Positions 27,863 to 37,752 are shown, counted from the stretch's first letter. The stretch: DNA of 64,000 nt from Saprospiraceae bacterium (GCA_016718205.1 JADKEB010000015.1:1-64000); one strand, 5' to 3'. Program-made: numbers and translations. The notes: a model not told the origin generated them from the letters alone.

Positions 27863-28170
27863 AGGCTCTGTTAAAAAATAACTGATACATTTTGTCTCGT
27901 TAATTCTGCACCATTTATTTATTACCTAAAAATCTATAATGAGTTCCGTAATGAAGGTCAAAAGCACAACCTGCCCGCTTCGGAGCAGGCGGGTAAAATC
28001 AGCATTTTTGACGACAAATCATACTGTGTGCAGCTTTAGCTGTAGCATCGCTACCCCAAGGCGGTACAGGTTATGGTGCGAAGTCAAAAGTGAACGAAGT
28101 GACTGATTTTGCAGTGATTTTGGGCTGTAATAGGAAAGTCATTATAGATTTTTAGGTATTAACAGAGCCT
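27863..28170. repeat. Second inverted-repeat element, with nested REP hairpin
   Basis: It is bounded by AGGCTCTGTTA on the left and TAACAGAGCCT on the right, a perfect 11-bp inverted pair about 308 bp apart. A second inverted pair lies inside: ACCTAAAAATCTATAATGA near the left and TCATTATAGATTTTTAGGT near the right. The core holds a hairpin at 27,970-27,993 (CCTGCCCGC...GCAGGCGGG) and GTAGC-ATC-GCTAC. No transposase is present, so it looks non-autonomous. Confidence 0.65.
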
Positions 28171-28344
28171 AAACAAATCACTTGATAAAATATTTAATAT
28201 TTTGTCCCCATTCATTTGATATGTCCATACGAACGGTGATTAGAAATTTGTTGTTTTGCATCCTTGGGTTTGAAACACAATAAAACCTACCCTACCCTTT
28301 TAAATCATTTGACTTTAACAAATCTACATCAGAATATACTTGCT

Positions 28345-28926
28345 TTAAAGTGGTGCAGCGGTAGGTTTCACTTTGGACGGATAAGCTGGCATCCTGTCAA
28401 GTTTTGCCTGTATATTGTTGTCTTTTGTGTTGAAAAGGCCAACTATTACAAGCATGTCGTCTCTGAGTTTCACTTCAAATTCCTGCGCTTTTATAGCGGG
28501 ATTGTCATCAAGCATCAACAATGTGGCTTTTTCCATATCATAAAAATAATGACCGCTACCGCCTTTTTGGTCAAATTTGCCGTAATCATACGTCAGGTTT
28601 TCCTTAAAATCTATCCAGGCACCACCTAAAGAATCTGTAAATAAGGTTTTTGATTCAGTAACAAAACCTCCAAATGCCCAAATGTCCTTATCCATGATGG
28701 TATATGACTTGTTGCCAGACTCTTTTTTCCTAAATGCCAAAGTCTCAGAGGCTGCCTTCCGCATGGCTTCTATTTCGATAGGAGCTATGCCCATCTGATT
28801 GCTGAGAATGTAAGCATCACTGATAGGTGTAGGACTTGCAGATGATCCTTTTCCAGAAGTATTATCTGATTTACATGCTGCAAACATCAGGCTAAATACC
28901 ATTAATAATATAAAGATTGATCTCAT
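28345..28926 (-). CDS. Hypothetical lipoprotein
   Basis: 193 residues with a lipoprotein signal (VFSLMFAAC, Cys near residue 18) and a Ser/Gly/Pro-rich linker, followed by a domain of about 140 residues that I do not recognise (DKDIWAFGGFVTESKTLFTD, then SLGGAWIDF). It is probably held in the outer or inner membrane facing the periplasm. It is divergent from tilS with 22-50 bp between starts, depending on the tilS start. Confidence 0.65.
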   Translation of the reverse strand: MRSIFILLMVFSLMFAACKSDNTSGKGSSASPTPISDAYILSNQMGIAPIEIEAMRKAASETLAFRKKESGNKSYTIMDKDIWAFGGFVTESKTLFTDSLGGAWIDFKENLTYDYGKFDQKGGSGHYFYDMEKATLLMLDDNPAIKAQEFEVKLRDDMLVIVGLFNTKDNNIQAKLDRMPAYPSKVKPTAAPL

Positions 28927-28948
28927 AATGTGAATTTGTATTTAATTT

Positions 28949-30325
28949 GTGATTCAAAATGAAAAAACAAAATTAATGCTTGAAAGGTTTTTATCATATA
29001 TTCAGGAGAAAAAATTAGTGATTGCGGGTGAAAAAGTATTACTTGCTGTTTCAGGTGGCGTGGATTCTATGGTGATGGCTTATTTATTTCAGGGTGCTGG
29101 GTATGAAATTGCATTAGCTCATATCAATCACCAACTCAGAGGCGAAGAGTCAGACTCAGATGCTGCATTAGTAAAGTCTTATGCTGAAAAATATGGTCTT
29201 CCGTTTTTTCAACTTGATATTGATCCTAAAGAATTTATTGGCTGTAGTATTCAGGATAAAGCCAGAAATATCCGTTACACATGGTTGAATCAAATCTCTG
29301 AATTACATGAATTTGGTAAGATCGCAACGGCTCACCATAAAGATGATGCTATTGAAACTTTTTTTATCAACCTCATGAGAGGTAGCGGTCTGGATGGCTT
29401 GGGTGGAATAGATGCAACGAATGGAAAAATTATCAGACCTCTATTATTTGCTTCAAAAAAGGAGATTGAAGATTTTTGTCAGAAAAACGCTATTCCTTTC
29501 AGAGAAGATGCCAGCAACATGAGTGACAAGTATTTGAGAAACAGACTCAGAAATAATGTGCTGCCCCAATTTTATAACGCAGACAGCAGAGCATATTCAG
29601 GTATTCAAACCAGTATTGAAAATTTAGAAGAGTCCCATATTTTGTTGGAATTTCTTGTCCAGCAAACATCAAAAAGTCTGGTCACCGTAAGCTCTGAATA
29701 TATTATGGTTGATCTTAAAGTTTTGGGTCATTCTGTCCCGGGACGGCAACTTCTTTTTCAAATCATCAAAAAGTATGGATTCAACATGGAACAGGTTTCC
29801 AATATCCTTGAAGGTCAATCTTCTACCGGAAATCATTTTCAAACTGCAACTCATGAATCCATTGTTGATAGAGGAAATTTGATCATTCGACCTAAAGGAA
29901 AAACGTTTCATTTTGATACCGAGATAACAATACATCAATTGCCATTTGAGTATAGCTTGCAAGACAGAAAAATAGTCATTACAGAAATTGTAAAAAGCAG
30001 TATCATACCTCGAGATAATCAAGATATCATTTTTATCAACGCTGATCAATTGCTTGATGGATTGATACTGAGAGGAGTAAGGCCCGGGGATATATTTCAA
30101 CCATCGGGTATGAAAGGGAAGTCCCAAAAACTGAAAGATTATTTTATCAATCAAAAAGTCCATCTTTTTGATAAGGAAAAACTTGTAGTGTTGACGCATA
30201 AAAATGACATCATAGCTATACCAGGCTATAGAAAATCTGAAAAAGTAGCAATAACCCAGGATACTGGAAAAATCTGGAAAATTGAGTTGAAAAATCTCTC
30301 AAATATTGACAGCATTCCAGGCTAA
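28949..30325 (+). CDS. tilS: tRNA(Ile)-lysidine synthetase
   Basis: It modifies C34 of tRNA-Ile(CAU) to lysidine using ATP and lysine, which changes codon reading from AUG to AUA; it is normally essential. The N-type PP-loop LLAVSGGVDSMVMAYLF lies near residue 30. HINHQLRGEESDSDA and TAHHKDDAIETFFINLMRGS are TilS motifs, and the C-terminal domain follows. The frame opens with a GTG at 28,949, but ATG 28,976 (MLERFLSYIQEKKLV) is the more usual start. The last 27 bp overlap the convergent M20 gene. Confidence 0.94.
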   Translation: MIQNEKTKLMLERFLSYIQEKKLVIAGEKVLLAVSGGVDSMVMAYLFQGAGYEIALAHINHQLRGEESDSDAALVKSYAEKYGLPFFQLDIDPKEFIGCSIQDKARNIRYTWLNQISELHEFGKIATAHHKDDAIETFFINLMRGSGLDGLGGIDATNGKIIRPLLFASKKEIEDFCQKNAIPFREDASNMSDKYLRNRLRNNVLPQFYNADSRAYSGIQTSIENLEESHILLEFLVQQTSKSLVTVSSEYIMVDLKVLGHSVPGRQLLFQIIKKYGFNMEQVSNILEGQSSTGNHFQTATHESIVDRGNLIIRPKGKTFHFDTEITIHQLPFEYSLQDRKIVITEIVKSSIIPRDNQDIIFINADQLLDGLILRGVRPGDIFQPSGMKGKSQKLKDYFINQKVHLFDKEKLVVLTHKNDIIAIPGYRKSEKVAITQDTGKIWKIELKNLSNIDSIPG

Positions 30326-31486
30326 TAAGCCCATACCGATTTCAAGAGCACTTTCATCTATATCAAAGGTAGGCGTATGCACTGCTGATGTGATTCCCTT
30401 CGCAGAATTTCCTGTACCCAATCTGTAAAAACATGCAGGAATGACTTGTGAATAAAAGGCAAAGTCTTCAGATGTCATTCTGAGTGGGAGATCAATAACA
30501 TTATCTTCACCCAAATACTCGATCATCAATGATTTGACTCTTGATGACAATTCCGGATCGTTGATAAGACATGGATATCCTTTGATGATGTTGATATCGC
30601 AATCGGCTCCATATATCTTGCATGTATCCTGTGCTATGGAAGTGATCAGTCCATGCGCGTAAGTACGCCATTGTTCATCCATTGTGCGAAAGGTGCCTTC
30701 AATTTTTATGGAGTTAGGAATGATATTGGTGGCTCCTCCATCACTTTGAAACTTCCCAAAACTCAACACTGAAGGTATCGATGGATTGTTGCGTCTGGAC
30801 ACCACCTGCTGCAGACTGACTATCATCTGTGATGCGGCAAGTATGGTATCAGTGCACTCATTGGGCATGGCTCCATGTCCGCCCTTTCCGGAAACAGTAA
30901 TAAAAATTTCATCAGCTGAAGCCATATAAAGACCTGATCTGATCCCTACTTTACCAGCTGCTAATGATGGAAATACATGCTGACCAAGGATCGCTGCAGG
31001 TACTGGATTTTCCAAAACACCTTCCCTGATCATCATGGATGCTCCCCCAGGTAGTTTCTCTTCTCCCGGCTGAAAGATGATTCTAATTGAATATGGAAGT
31101 TTTTCTTTTAAACTATTTAAAATCATGACTGCACCCATTAAACAAGCCATGTGGACATCGTGTCCACATGCGTGCATAACCCCTTCATTGACAGATTTAT
31201 ACGGGACATTATTGGCTTCTAAAATAGGTAATGCATCCATATCTGCTCTCAGTGCCACAACTCTATCAGAATTTGCACTTCTAATTTCTGCTACTATACC
31301 ATTTCCGGCCCAACCTCGTGTGTATGGTATCTTCATCTCTTCCAACTTGTTAGCTATCCATGCTGAAGTTTTTGTCTCTTCAAATGACAATTCAGGATGT
31401 TTATGAAGATGACGTCTTATATCCACTACTTCCGAACTCAGAGAAGCTGCCAGGTTTTTTATTTCATCAAGAAGAGAAGTATCCAA
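30299..31486 (-). CDS. M20-family amidohydrolase (N-acyl-amino-acid hydrolase/HipO-like)
   Basis: 395 residues. It has the M20D pattern: HKHPELSFEE near residue 30, MHACGHDVHMACLMGA near 105 (Cys/His metal ligands), FQPGEEKLPGGASMM near 140 (catalytic Glu), the dimerisation domain, and a late MTSEDFAFYSQ with another metal ligand. Such enzymes cleave N-acetyl or N-acyl amino acids, or indole conjugates. The start seems to be a TTG. Its 3' end overlaps the tilS end by 27 bp on the opposite strand, so there is no room for separate terminators. Confidence 0.9.
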   Translation of the reverse strand: MDTSLLDEIKNLAASLSSEVVDIRRHLHKHPELSFEETKTSAWIANKLEEMKIPYTRGWAGNGIVAEIRSANSDRVVALRADMDALPILEANNVPYKSVNEGVMHACGHDVHMACLMGAVMILNSLKEKLPYSIRIIFQPGEEKLPGGASMMIREGVLENPVPAAILGQHVFPSLAAGKVGIRSGLYMASADEIFITVSGKGGHGAMPNECTDTILAASQMIVSLQQVVSRRNNPSIPSVLSFGKFQSDGGATNIIPNSIKIEGTFRTMDEQWRTYAHGLITSIAQDTCKIYGADCDINIIKGYPCLINDPELSSRVKSLMIEYLGEDNVIDLPLRMTSEDFAFYSQVIPACFYRLGTGNSAKGITSAVHTPTFDIDESALEIGMGLLAWNAVNI

Positions 31487-31668
31487 AACAATTAATATTA
31501 GATCGGGTGTAAAGGTATTCTATTAATGTTGAATACAGTGTCGTGAAATAAGGATTTTTATAATCCAACATCTTTTGAAGCACAAATTTTAAAACTAAAG
31601 TTGTTCGTAGTAACACTAGTATGTCACAGGTTTTGTTACTTCGAACATTGGTACTTCGTTTCAAATTT

Positions 31669-32772
31669 TTATAAATTTTCATTCAGAAAGTATCTTGTGC
31701 TTTTTAATATTCCAGTTTTACACAGTATTCCTAGTTCCAAAAGGTGCTGTAAATCACGAGTTGCTGTTGCATTTGGTGCTCCTGTGATTGCTTTGTAGTT
31801 GGATGCAGACAACCCTCCCTTAAAATCGGTAGTCCCTTCATCAAAAATTCTAAGCAGAACTTTGACTTGCCTTTCATTTAGTTGAGATTCAAACTTATGA
31901 AATATTTGAGATTTATAAATGACCAATTCTATTGTTTTGATAGTTAATTCCTGAGCTCTCAATAGTAAATTTGTAAAGTAATCAAGGTATTTTTGAATAT
32001 TCAGACTATGGTTTGTTTCTTGTATTGAAGTGTAATAGCCTTTTTTGTTCATATTAATGGTTTTTGAAATCGAATTGAAGTTAGGTTGTCCTATTCTTTT
32101 GGAAATAATATGCTCTACCAAAGCTCGGCCAATTCTTCCATTTCCATCTTCAAAAGGATGTATGTGTTCAAATCTCAAATGTGCTATCGATGCAAAAAAC
32201 AAGGTTGTTAAGTCATCTTTATCGCTTAGGTTGGTATTTACCCATTTAATAAAATATTCCATTTCGCTTTTAACAATGTGAGAAGGTGGGGCTTCGTAAT
32301 ACAATCTTGGATTAGAAAAACTACCTGAAATAATTTGCATAGGCTCATCATGAGCTCGGTATGTACCTATATATTCCATATCTCTCCTTCCATTCATCAA
32401 CATTTTATGCCAATCAAAAAACAAATCATGATCGAGCGGTCTTTTGAAGTTTTTAAAAATGTCTACCATTAACTCAGCTACACCTGCCTCAGCCGGTGAA
32501 GACTTTTTATGATCTACTTTTAAACCTAAATTTCTTTTTATGGAACTTATTACCGACTGCCTATCTAAAATCTCCCCTTCAATATGAGATGTTGAATATG
32601 CTTCTTCACTTAATAGGTTAACTTTCAGATCATCTTTTAAAGAATCATCAACGTGCTTTAGCAAACCCACTTGTGTACCTACATTAATCAAATATTTTTC
32701 TTCTCTTCGTTTTAAAGTTTCCAGGTCAAATTCATAATTTGGCCAGCTTTCCAGTTCCCAAACCCATTTCAT
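31669..32772 (-). CDS. Fic-family AMP-transferase with C-terminal winged helix
   Basis: 367 residues. The Fic core motif HPFEDGNGRIGR is at residues 205-216, the signature of AMPylating Fic enzymes. An N-terminal inhibitory motif of the (S/T)xxxE(G/N) type is visible as TSHIEG at 61-66, which places it among class II, self-inhibited Fic proteins. The C-terminal 75 residues look like a winged helix, suggesting DNA binding. Its upstream region carries three copies of TTATAACTCA, a candidate operator for autoregulation. It may be a solitary regulator; no antitoxin gene is next to it. Confidence 0.88.
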   Translation of the reverse strand: MKWVWELESWPNYEFDLETLKRREEKYLINVGTQVGLLKHVDDSLKDDLKVNLLSEEAYSTSHIEGEILDRQSVISSIKRNLGLKVDHKKSSPAEAGVAELMVDIFKNFKRPLDHDLFFDWHKMLMNGRRDMEYIGTYRAHDEPMQIISGSFSNPRLYYEAPPSHIVKSEMEYFIKWVNTNLSDKDDLTTLFFASIAHLRFEHIHPFEDGNGRIGRALVEHIISKRIGQPNFNSISKTINMNKKGYYTSIQETNHSLNIQKYLDYFTNLLLRAQELTIKTIELVIYKSQIFHKFESQLNERQVKVLLRIFDEGTTDFKGGLSASNYKAITGAPNATATRDLQHLLELGILCKTGILKSTRYFLNENL

Positions 32773-32878
32773 TTTAATATTTTTAAATCAGTAATGACTA
32801 TGTATTGCTTCTCCAAATCGAGGAAGCAAAGTAATTATAATGTAAGAAAAAACGAAAATTGAGCAATAAAGTTTTATT

Positions 32879-32933
32879 TTATAACTCATAAAATAGTTGT
32901 TTTTTGAGTTATAAATGTGCGTTTTATAACTCA
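32879..32933 (-). promoter_or_regulatory. Three TTATAACTCA sites upstream of the Fic gene
   Basis: The 10-mer TTATAACTCA occurs at 32,879-32,888 and 32,924-32,933, and inverted (TGAGTTATAA) at 32,905-32,914, all in the 226-bp gap before the Fic gene. The first two form a 10-bp inverted pair with a 16-bp spacer. This is a candidate operator for the Fic protein's own winged helix or for another regulator. Confidence 0.5.
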
Positions 32934-32998
32934 TTTGCCAGATTTTGCCGTTTAATTTCTTTTTCTGCTATCGGCTCAAAACTATTGTAGTAACTTTC

Positions 32999-33760
32999 TT
33001 AAAAATTCAGATGTATTTTATTATCGAGTTTTACCATAAGGTCAAACACCTTCTCACCTAAAATATTTCTTTGTATCGTAAGAGAAACCGCTTCCTTATT
33101 TCCGTAACCTTCAGTATTGAAATCGAAGTTCCTTTGATGGATCTGAAAAATAATAAGTAAAGCTGAAAAAGACAAAATACACAGGGAAAATAACTTTTTC
33201 TTATCAAAATGACTTAAAGTTAATCCCAGATTTAACATGGCTGCAATCAATACGATCAGAAAAATGTCGTAATTGTTCCACCACCATGTCTGCCCAGTAC
33301 CTCCTACCCACTGAGATGATGGCCAAAAAAGATTGACTCCTCCCCAACTCAATCCTGGTGTGGGCAAATCTTCAAGAATATGTGCCAGATATCCGCCCGA
33401 AAATGCCACACATCCATAGATGTTTACTTTTGTTGGTTGCTGAGTGATTAGGTCTGTTATCTTTTTGCCCATCAGGTATAGTAACAGATAAAACACAATA
33501 GCAGCTATCGAGTGGAAAAAACCATGGTGCGAGTACCAAAACTTACTGAAATAAATGTCCTGTCCGGCATGATCAAGATGGAACCATTTCACTATAGTAT
33601 CATCAAATCCTGACCAAAGGCTGATGGCATCTATATCCGGCAAACAACCACCGAGCGTACCAGCCAAGATGGACCATATTTTCAATCTGGTATTGTCTGT
33701 AAATGAAGATACGGTAGCTCCAACTAAAGCTCCTGAAAGTGTGTGGGTAATGATATCCAA
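32999..33760 (-). CDS. YdjM-like membrane-bound metal-dependent hydrolase (DUF457)
   Basis: 253 residues with about five membrane helices. Family features are MDIITHTLSGALVGATV at the start, GGCLPDIDAISLW near residue 37, YSHHGFFHSIAAIVFY near 77 and HILEDLPTPGLSWGGVNLFW near 128. The conserved His and Asp residues are the presumed metal ligands. E. coli YdjM is an inner-membrane protein linked to DNA damage and stress, but the catalytic role is unproven. It is a single gene. Confidence 0.85.
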   Translation of the reverse strand: MDIITHTLSGALVGATVSSFTDNTRLKIWSILAGTLGGCLPDIDAISLWSGFDDTIVKWFHLDHAGQDIYFSKFWYSHHGFFHSIAAIVFYLLLYLMGKKITDLITQQPTKVNIYGCVAFSGGYLAHILEDLPTPGLSWGGVNLFWPSSQWVGGTGQTWWWNNYDIFLIVLIAAMLNLGLTLSHFDKKKLFSLCILSFSALLIIFQIHQRNFDFNTEGYGNKEAVSLTIQRNILGEKVFDLMVKLDNKIHLNF

Positions 33761-33829
33761 GATGCTATTCCAATATGTTGTCTAAACTTTGTATAATAAA
33801 TCATGCTATTTTAAATACCAATAATCTTT

Positions 33830-36800
33830 TTACGGCCTGTCCCCTACCCATGCCTTCCACTCTTTTGATTCCATCAGTTTTTTGTGTGCTTCCTGGATGG
33901 ACATCAGTTTTTTGTTGGTCAATGTATAAACTTCTGCTTGCTGGTTGGTAGGCGGATGATCTCCACTGGATACTAATAACTCTTTTCCTATAGCAAGAAA
34001 ACGCTCCAGGACATTCACAGGATTCCTGAAGTTGTCTTGCCTTGCCCCAGTCTGTGCAATATCAAAAAGTCCGCTTTCTAATTGGTAGATTTGTTCTTCA
34101 AGATGAGTCAGCTCCCTTTTCTTTATGTCTGATTTTTCACTGGCTATGGCTTTGATTAAGGTTGCCCTTTGTTTTTCCATATCTTCTATAAGCTTGGTAG
34201 TGGCTTTAATGTCTCTGTTGAGTTTCACTCCGAAATCATATTGCTTTTTGATATCATCTGTTGTGCTTGGCAAGTTGGGATCTTTTTTGACTTCGACTAT
34301 TTGTTCCTGAACTTTGTTGTCCGCAATATACTGTACTTTATACTTTCCTTCATGTACCAAAGGTGCATTAAGACCTGGTTGCATATCCAAGTCCCAGGGA
34401 TAAACTGACCTTGTGCCATCTTTATCAAACTCCAGCCAATCAATGCCTCTTGGTTTGGTGCTTAGTCTGGGCAGTTTGGCCGCTTCACCACGGAGATCCC
34501 AGTTGGTCCTGAAAATACCGGTTTTGTTTATGGCTGTATATTTTCTGATAGTATCTCCTGTCATACTTAAGACAACGATTGTGGCAGCTTTTGATAATGT
34601 ATCTTTTTGATAATAATTGATCGTCGCCCCGTAGGAAGGATTTTGACCAGCAAAGTCACCACCTTCGGCATGTGTGCCCTGTAACCTTTGAAATCTGTAA
34701 GCTGGTCTTATGCCAAACAAATGATTAGATTTGTCTTTCAGCTGGTTCGTCCACTCTCTGATAGGTGTTAAGTCGTCCAGGATATAGAAACCGCGTCCGT
34801 AAGTGCCAATCACCAGGTCACCAAAATTCTTTTGTACCGCAATACCATATACAGGAGCCGGAGGAAGGTTGTTTTTCAGCCTTGTCCATTTTTGACCATC
34901 ATCGTGGGAAAAATACAAGCCATTGTCTGTGCCGGCATACAACAAACCTTTTAATGCGGGATCCTCTTTGATCTGGAAAATGGTGGATAATTGATTTTGC
35001 GGGATATCACCTGTAATTTTTATCCAGGTCAGACCATTGTCTATTGTTTTATAGATGTAAGATTTGGTATCTCCTATATAATTGAGTCTGTATGATACAT
35101 AGCAGGTTTTAGCATCAAAATGAGATGGCTCGATACAAGACACCGAACCCCCTTCTGGCAAACCGGATATGTTTTTAGTCACATTGATCCAGTTTTTGCC
35201 ACCATCAGTAGTGATGTGGAGCAAACCATCATTAGTACCTACCCAAAGCGAACCATCAGCCACGGGGGATTCAGCCATATTGAGTGTAGTGCATCCATCC
35301 CAGGTATTGAGGTTGTCATTGGCTATGCCACCTGAGTTGTCCATTTTGGCGGGATCGGCAGTGGTGAGATCAGGGCTGATGACTTCCCAGGATTGACCTC
35401 CGTTGGTTGTCCTGTGTATAAATTGGCTTCCTACCCACACGGTGTTTCTCTGATGTTGAGAGATGACCATAGGAAAGTTCCAGTGCCAGCGATATTTCAC
35501 ATCGGCGGGTTTCCAGCCATACTGGGTTTCCGGCCACACCCGTACATCTCTTGCGATTCCCGTATTCATATCAGTGACATCCAGTCCGCCATCATAACAG
35601 CCAGACCAGATAATATTGGGCTGAAACGGGTCTGCCTGTGCAAAACCTGATTCACAACCACCACAATTTTCCCAGTGGCTGAGTGTGATACTTCCCGTTC
35701 TGCTATTGGATGGGCCCCGATAAGAATATCCATCCTGCCTGTTGCCAAAAACATGGTACGGAATCATATTATCCACAGCCACATGATACATTTGCGCAAC
35801 CGGAAGATTTATATTTTGCCATGATTTTCCTCCATTCATGGACATATTCATACAGCCGTCATGAGCCACCATTTGTCTATTGGGATTTTTGGGGTCAAAC
35901 CACATATCATGGCAATCGCCGCCCATTGCCCATGGACTACCTTCGCCTTTTACCCAGGTTTTACCACCGTCTTTGGACTTCAGGATATTGACACAGATGG
36001 TATATACTTCATCAGCGCTGCCTGTTGATACCCGCACTCTTGTATAGTAAGGCGCACGCTGTCCCATAGAATGGTCTTTTTTGACCAATGTCCAGCTGTT
36101 TCCACCATTTTCAGTGCGATATAATCTTGGTTCTTTATCTTCAATGAGCGCATAAACAATATTCGAATTGGATGGAGCGATACACACTGATGTTTTCCCT
36201 ACCGGATGATTTTTACCGAATTCTATACCACGTGTATTCATCGGTTCCCAGGTTTTGCCTGCATCAGTAGAGCGATAGATGCCACTGCCTTCTCCACCTG
36301 ACTTCAATCCCCAGGTTTTGATATCAGCCTGCCACATAGCTGCAAACAGGATATTTGGATTGTTTTGATCTAATTCTATTTCATTACATCCTGTATATTC
36401 ATTGATAAAAAAAACTTGCTGCCAGGTTTTGCCTCCATCAGTGGTTTTATAGACACCTTTGTCTTTCTGGGGTGCATGGGTATTACCCAACACAGCAGCA
36501 TAAACAATATTAGTATCAACCGGGTGTACAACAATCCGACCTATCCTGGCAGAATTGTCAAGCCCCATATGTTTCCATGTCTTTCCTGCATCAGAAGATT
36601 TATAAATGCCGTTGCCATACTGATGGGCGGGGCGGATCACAAAAGTCTCGCCTGTACCACACCATATTTGATTCTGATTAGAAGGTGCTATAGCCAATGA
36701 ACCTATGGCTGCCACATCCTGATCATCAAAGATGGGTTTCCAGTTAAGTCCTCCATCTTCGGTCTTGAAGATACCTCCTGATGCTGCCCCTACATAAGAG

Positions 36801-36973
36801 ACCATCGGATTGCCGGCTTCACCTACTACAGCGATGGTTCTGTTGCCATCGACACCGATGTAGCGGAATTTTAGATTCTCAAAAAATTTAGAAGGGTTAT
36901 CTTGGGAATATATGAATGTAGTAAACAAAGTTAATGCGAAAAACAAAGTGGATTTAGACAATGAAAACTTCAT
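33830..36973 (-). CDS. Secreted BNR/Asp-box beta-propeller protein (sortilin/VPS10-like)
   Basis: 1047 residues with a signal peptide (LFFALTLFTTFIYSQ). At least ten Asp-box (SxDxGxTW-type) repeats are visible, for example KTEDGGLNWKPI, KSSDAGKTWKHM, KTTDGGKTWQQV, RSTDAGKTWEPM, RTTNGGQSWEVI and ITTDGGKNWINV, so the first 700 or so residues should form one or two beta-propellers of the VPS10/sialidase type. The C-terminal 300 residues contain a beta domain and a coiled helix (about 905-990). Such proteins in Bacteroidota are often called glycosyl hydrolases, but no catalytic residues can be assigned. It lacks a T9SS sorting domain. Confidence 0.85.
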   Translation of the reverse strand: MKFSLSKSTLFFALTLFTTFIYSQDNPSKFFENLKFRYIGVDGNRTIAVVGEAGNPMVSYVGAASGGIFKTEDGGLNWKPIFDDQDVAAIGSLAIAPSNQNQIWCGTGETFVIRPAHQYGNGIYKSSDAGKTWKHMGLDNSARIGRIVVHPVDTNIVYAAVLGNTHAPQKDKGVYKTTDGGKTWQQVFFINEYTGCNEIELDQNNPNILFAAMWQADIKTWGLKSGGEGSGIYRSTDAGKTWEPMNTRGIEFGKNHPVGKTSVCIAPSNSNIVYALIEDKEPRLYRTENGGNSWTLVKKDHSMGQRAPYYTRVRVSTGSADEVYTICVNILKSKDGGKTWVKGEGSPWAMGGDCHDMWFDPKNPNRQMVAHDGCMNMSMNGGKSWQNINLPVAQMYHVAVDNMIPYHVFGNRQDGYSYRGPSNSRTGSITLSHWENCGGCESGFAQADPFQPNIIWSGCYDGGLDVTDMNTGIARDVRVWPETQYGWKPADVKYRWHWNFPMVISQHQRNTVWVGSQFIHRTTNGGQSWEVISPDLTTADPAKMDNSGGIANDNLNTWDGCTTLNMAESPVADGSLWVGTNDGLLHITTDGGKNWINVTKNISGLPEGGSVSCIEPSHFDAKTCYVSYRLNYIGDTKSYIYKTIDNGLTWIKITGDIPQNQLSTIFQIKEDPALKGLLYAGTDNGLYFSHDDGQKWTRLKNNLPPAPVYGIAVQKNFGDLVIGTYGRGFYILDDLTPIREWTNQLKDKSNHLFGIRPAYRFQRLQGTHAEGGDFAGQNPSYGATINYYQKDTLSKAATIVVLSMTGDTIRKYTAINKTGIFRTNWDLRGEAAKLPRLSTKPRGIDWLEFDKDGTRSVYPWDLDMQPGLNAPLVHEGKYKVQYIADNKVQEQIVEVKKDPNLPSTTDDIKKQYDFGVKLNRDIKATTKLIEDMEKQRATLIKAIASEKSDIKKRELTHLEEQIYQLESGLFDIAQTGARQDNFRNPVNVLERFLAIGKELLVSSGDHPPTNQQAEVYTLTNKKLMSIQEAHKKLMESKEWKAWVGDRP

Positions 36974-37161
36974 TATTGAGGAAATTGAATAATGTGAAAA
37001 ATTGGTTTAAATCATTAAAAATACAAATGTAAATCGTAATGCGGTTTTACCAATTTTTTTAATCACATTTATTATTTAAAGTCGGATCTTAGCTTAAAAA
37101 AGACAATTGTAGATGACAAAAATTTTAAATCAATTTCACAACTAATCCGGTATAGAAATAG

Positions 37162-37752
37162 TCAACTCAGTTGCCTCAGAAATCCATACAAATCCTGATC
37201 CATTTCCAAACCGAGTTTTTTTCTAAGTCTTGACCTGCTGATATAAATACTTGAAGGCAGCACGTTCATGAGATCTGCCATTTCGAGAGATGACATTCCT
37301 GTTTTTATATATAGGCAAATCCTTTGGTCGTGAGGAGTGATTTCAGGAAATTTTGACTTCAGGAGCTTCATAAATGCCTGATTCAATTCGTCCATTTGCA
37401 TCTCAAAAGTGTGGTCTTCCACCTTTAAAAAATGCTCTAATTCAAGATCAATTTCATGAATTCTGTTTCTGATTTTAGCGGGATTTTACTGAGCATCTGA
37501 AATTTTGGTCTTGAAAAACCCGAGAAGATGGGGTTTTTTCGTCGAGTTCCCTCGTTTCATCTGATTTTCAATGATGAGGGCACTTTCATTTAGCTTTTTA
37601 AATTCAAGTTGTGATGTATTCAAACTTTTTTCAATCTCAGCGTTTTTCCTTTCAAGTACAATTATTTTCTATTGGGCACTTTTAAGTCTAGTGATGGTAA
37701 ATACTAATACCATCAACAATAAACCCAATAGTACAATCAGGATTGTTAACAT
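37162..37752 (-). pseudogene. Decayed membrane-anchored LuxR-type regulator
   Basis: One continuous frame from ATG 37,752 encodes a membrane helix (TILIVLLGLLLMVLVFTI), a coiled coil (VLERKNAEIEKSLNTSQLEF) and a LuxR-type helix-turn-helix (SSLEMADLMNVLPSSIYISR, SRLRKKLG). It is interrupted by two in-frame stops, TAG at 37,669-37,671 and TAA at 37,486-37,488. Upstream of 37,752 there are more stops, so the N-terminal sensor is gone. The C terminus is clearly homologous to the intact regulator at 53,581-56,469 (RSRLRKKLGL versus RYRLRKKMDL). An 86-residue HTH piece (37,162-37,422) remains open. Confidence 0.75.

Noticed and set aside
31467..31682. 71-codon minus-strand frame between the M20 and Fic genes
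   Set aside because: It overlaps the start of the M20 gene and the end of the Fic gene in another frame and has no domain features.
31669..32772. Fic gene as part of a toxin-antitoxin pair
   Set aside because: The inhibitory motif is inside the same protein and no small partner gene is adjacent.
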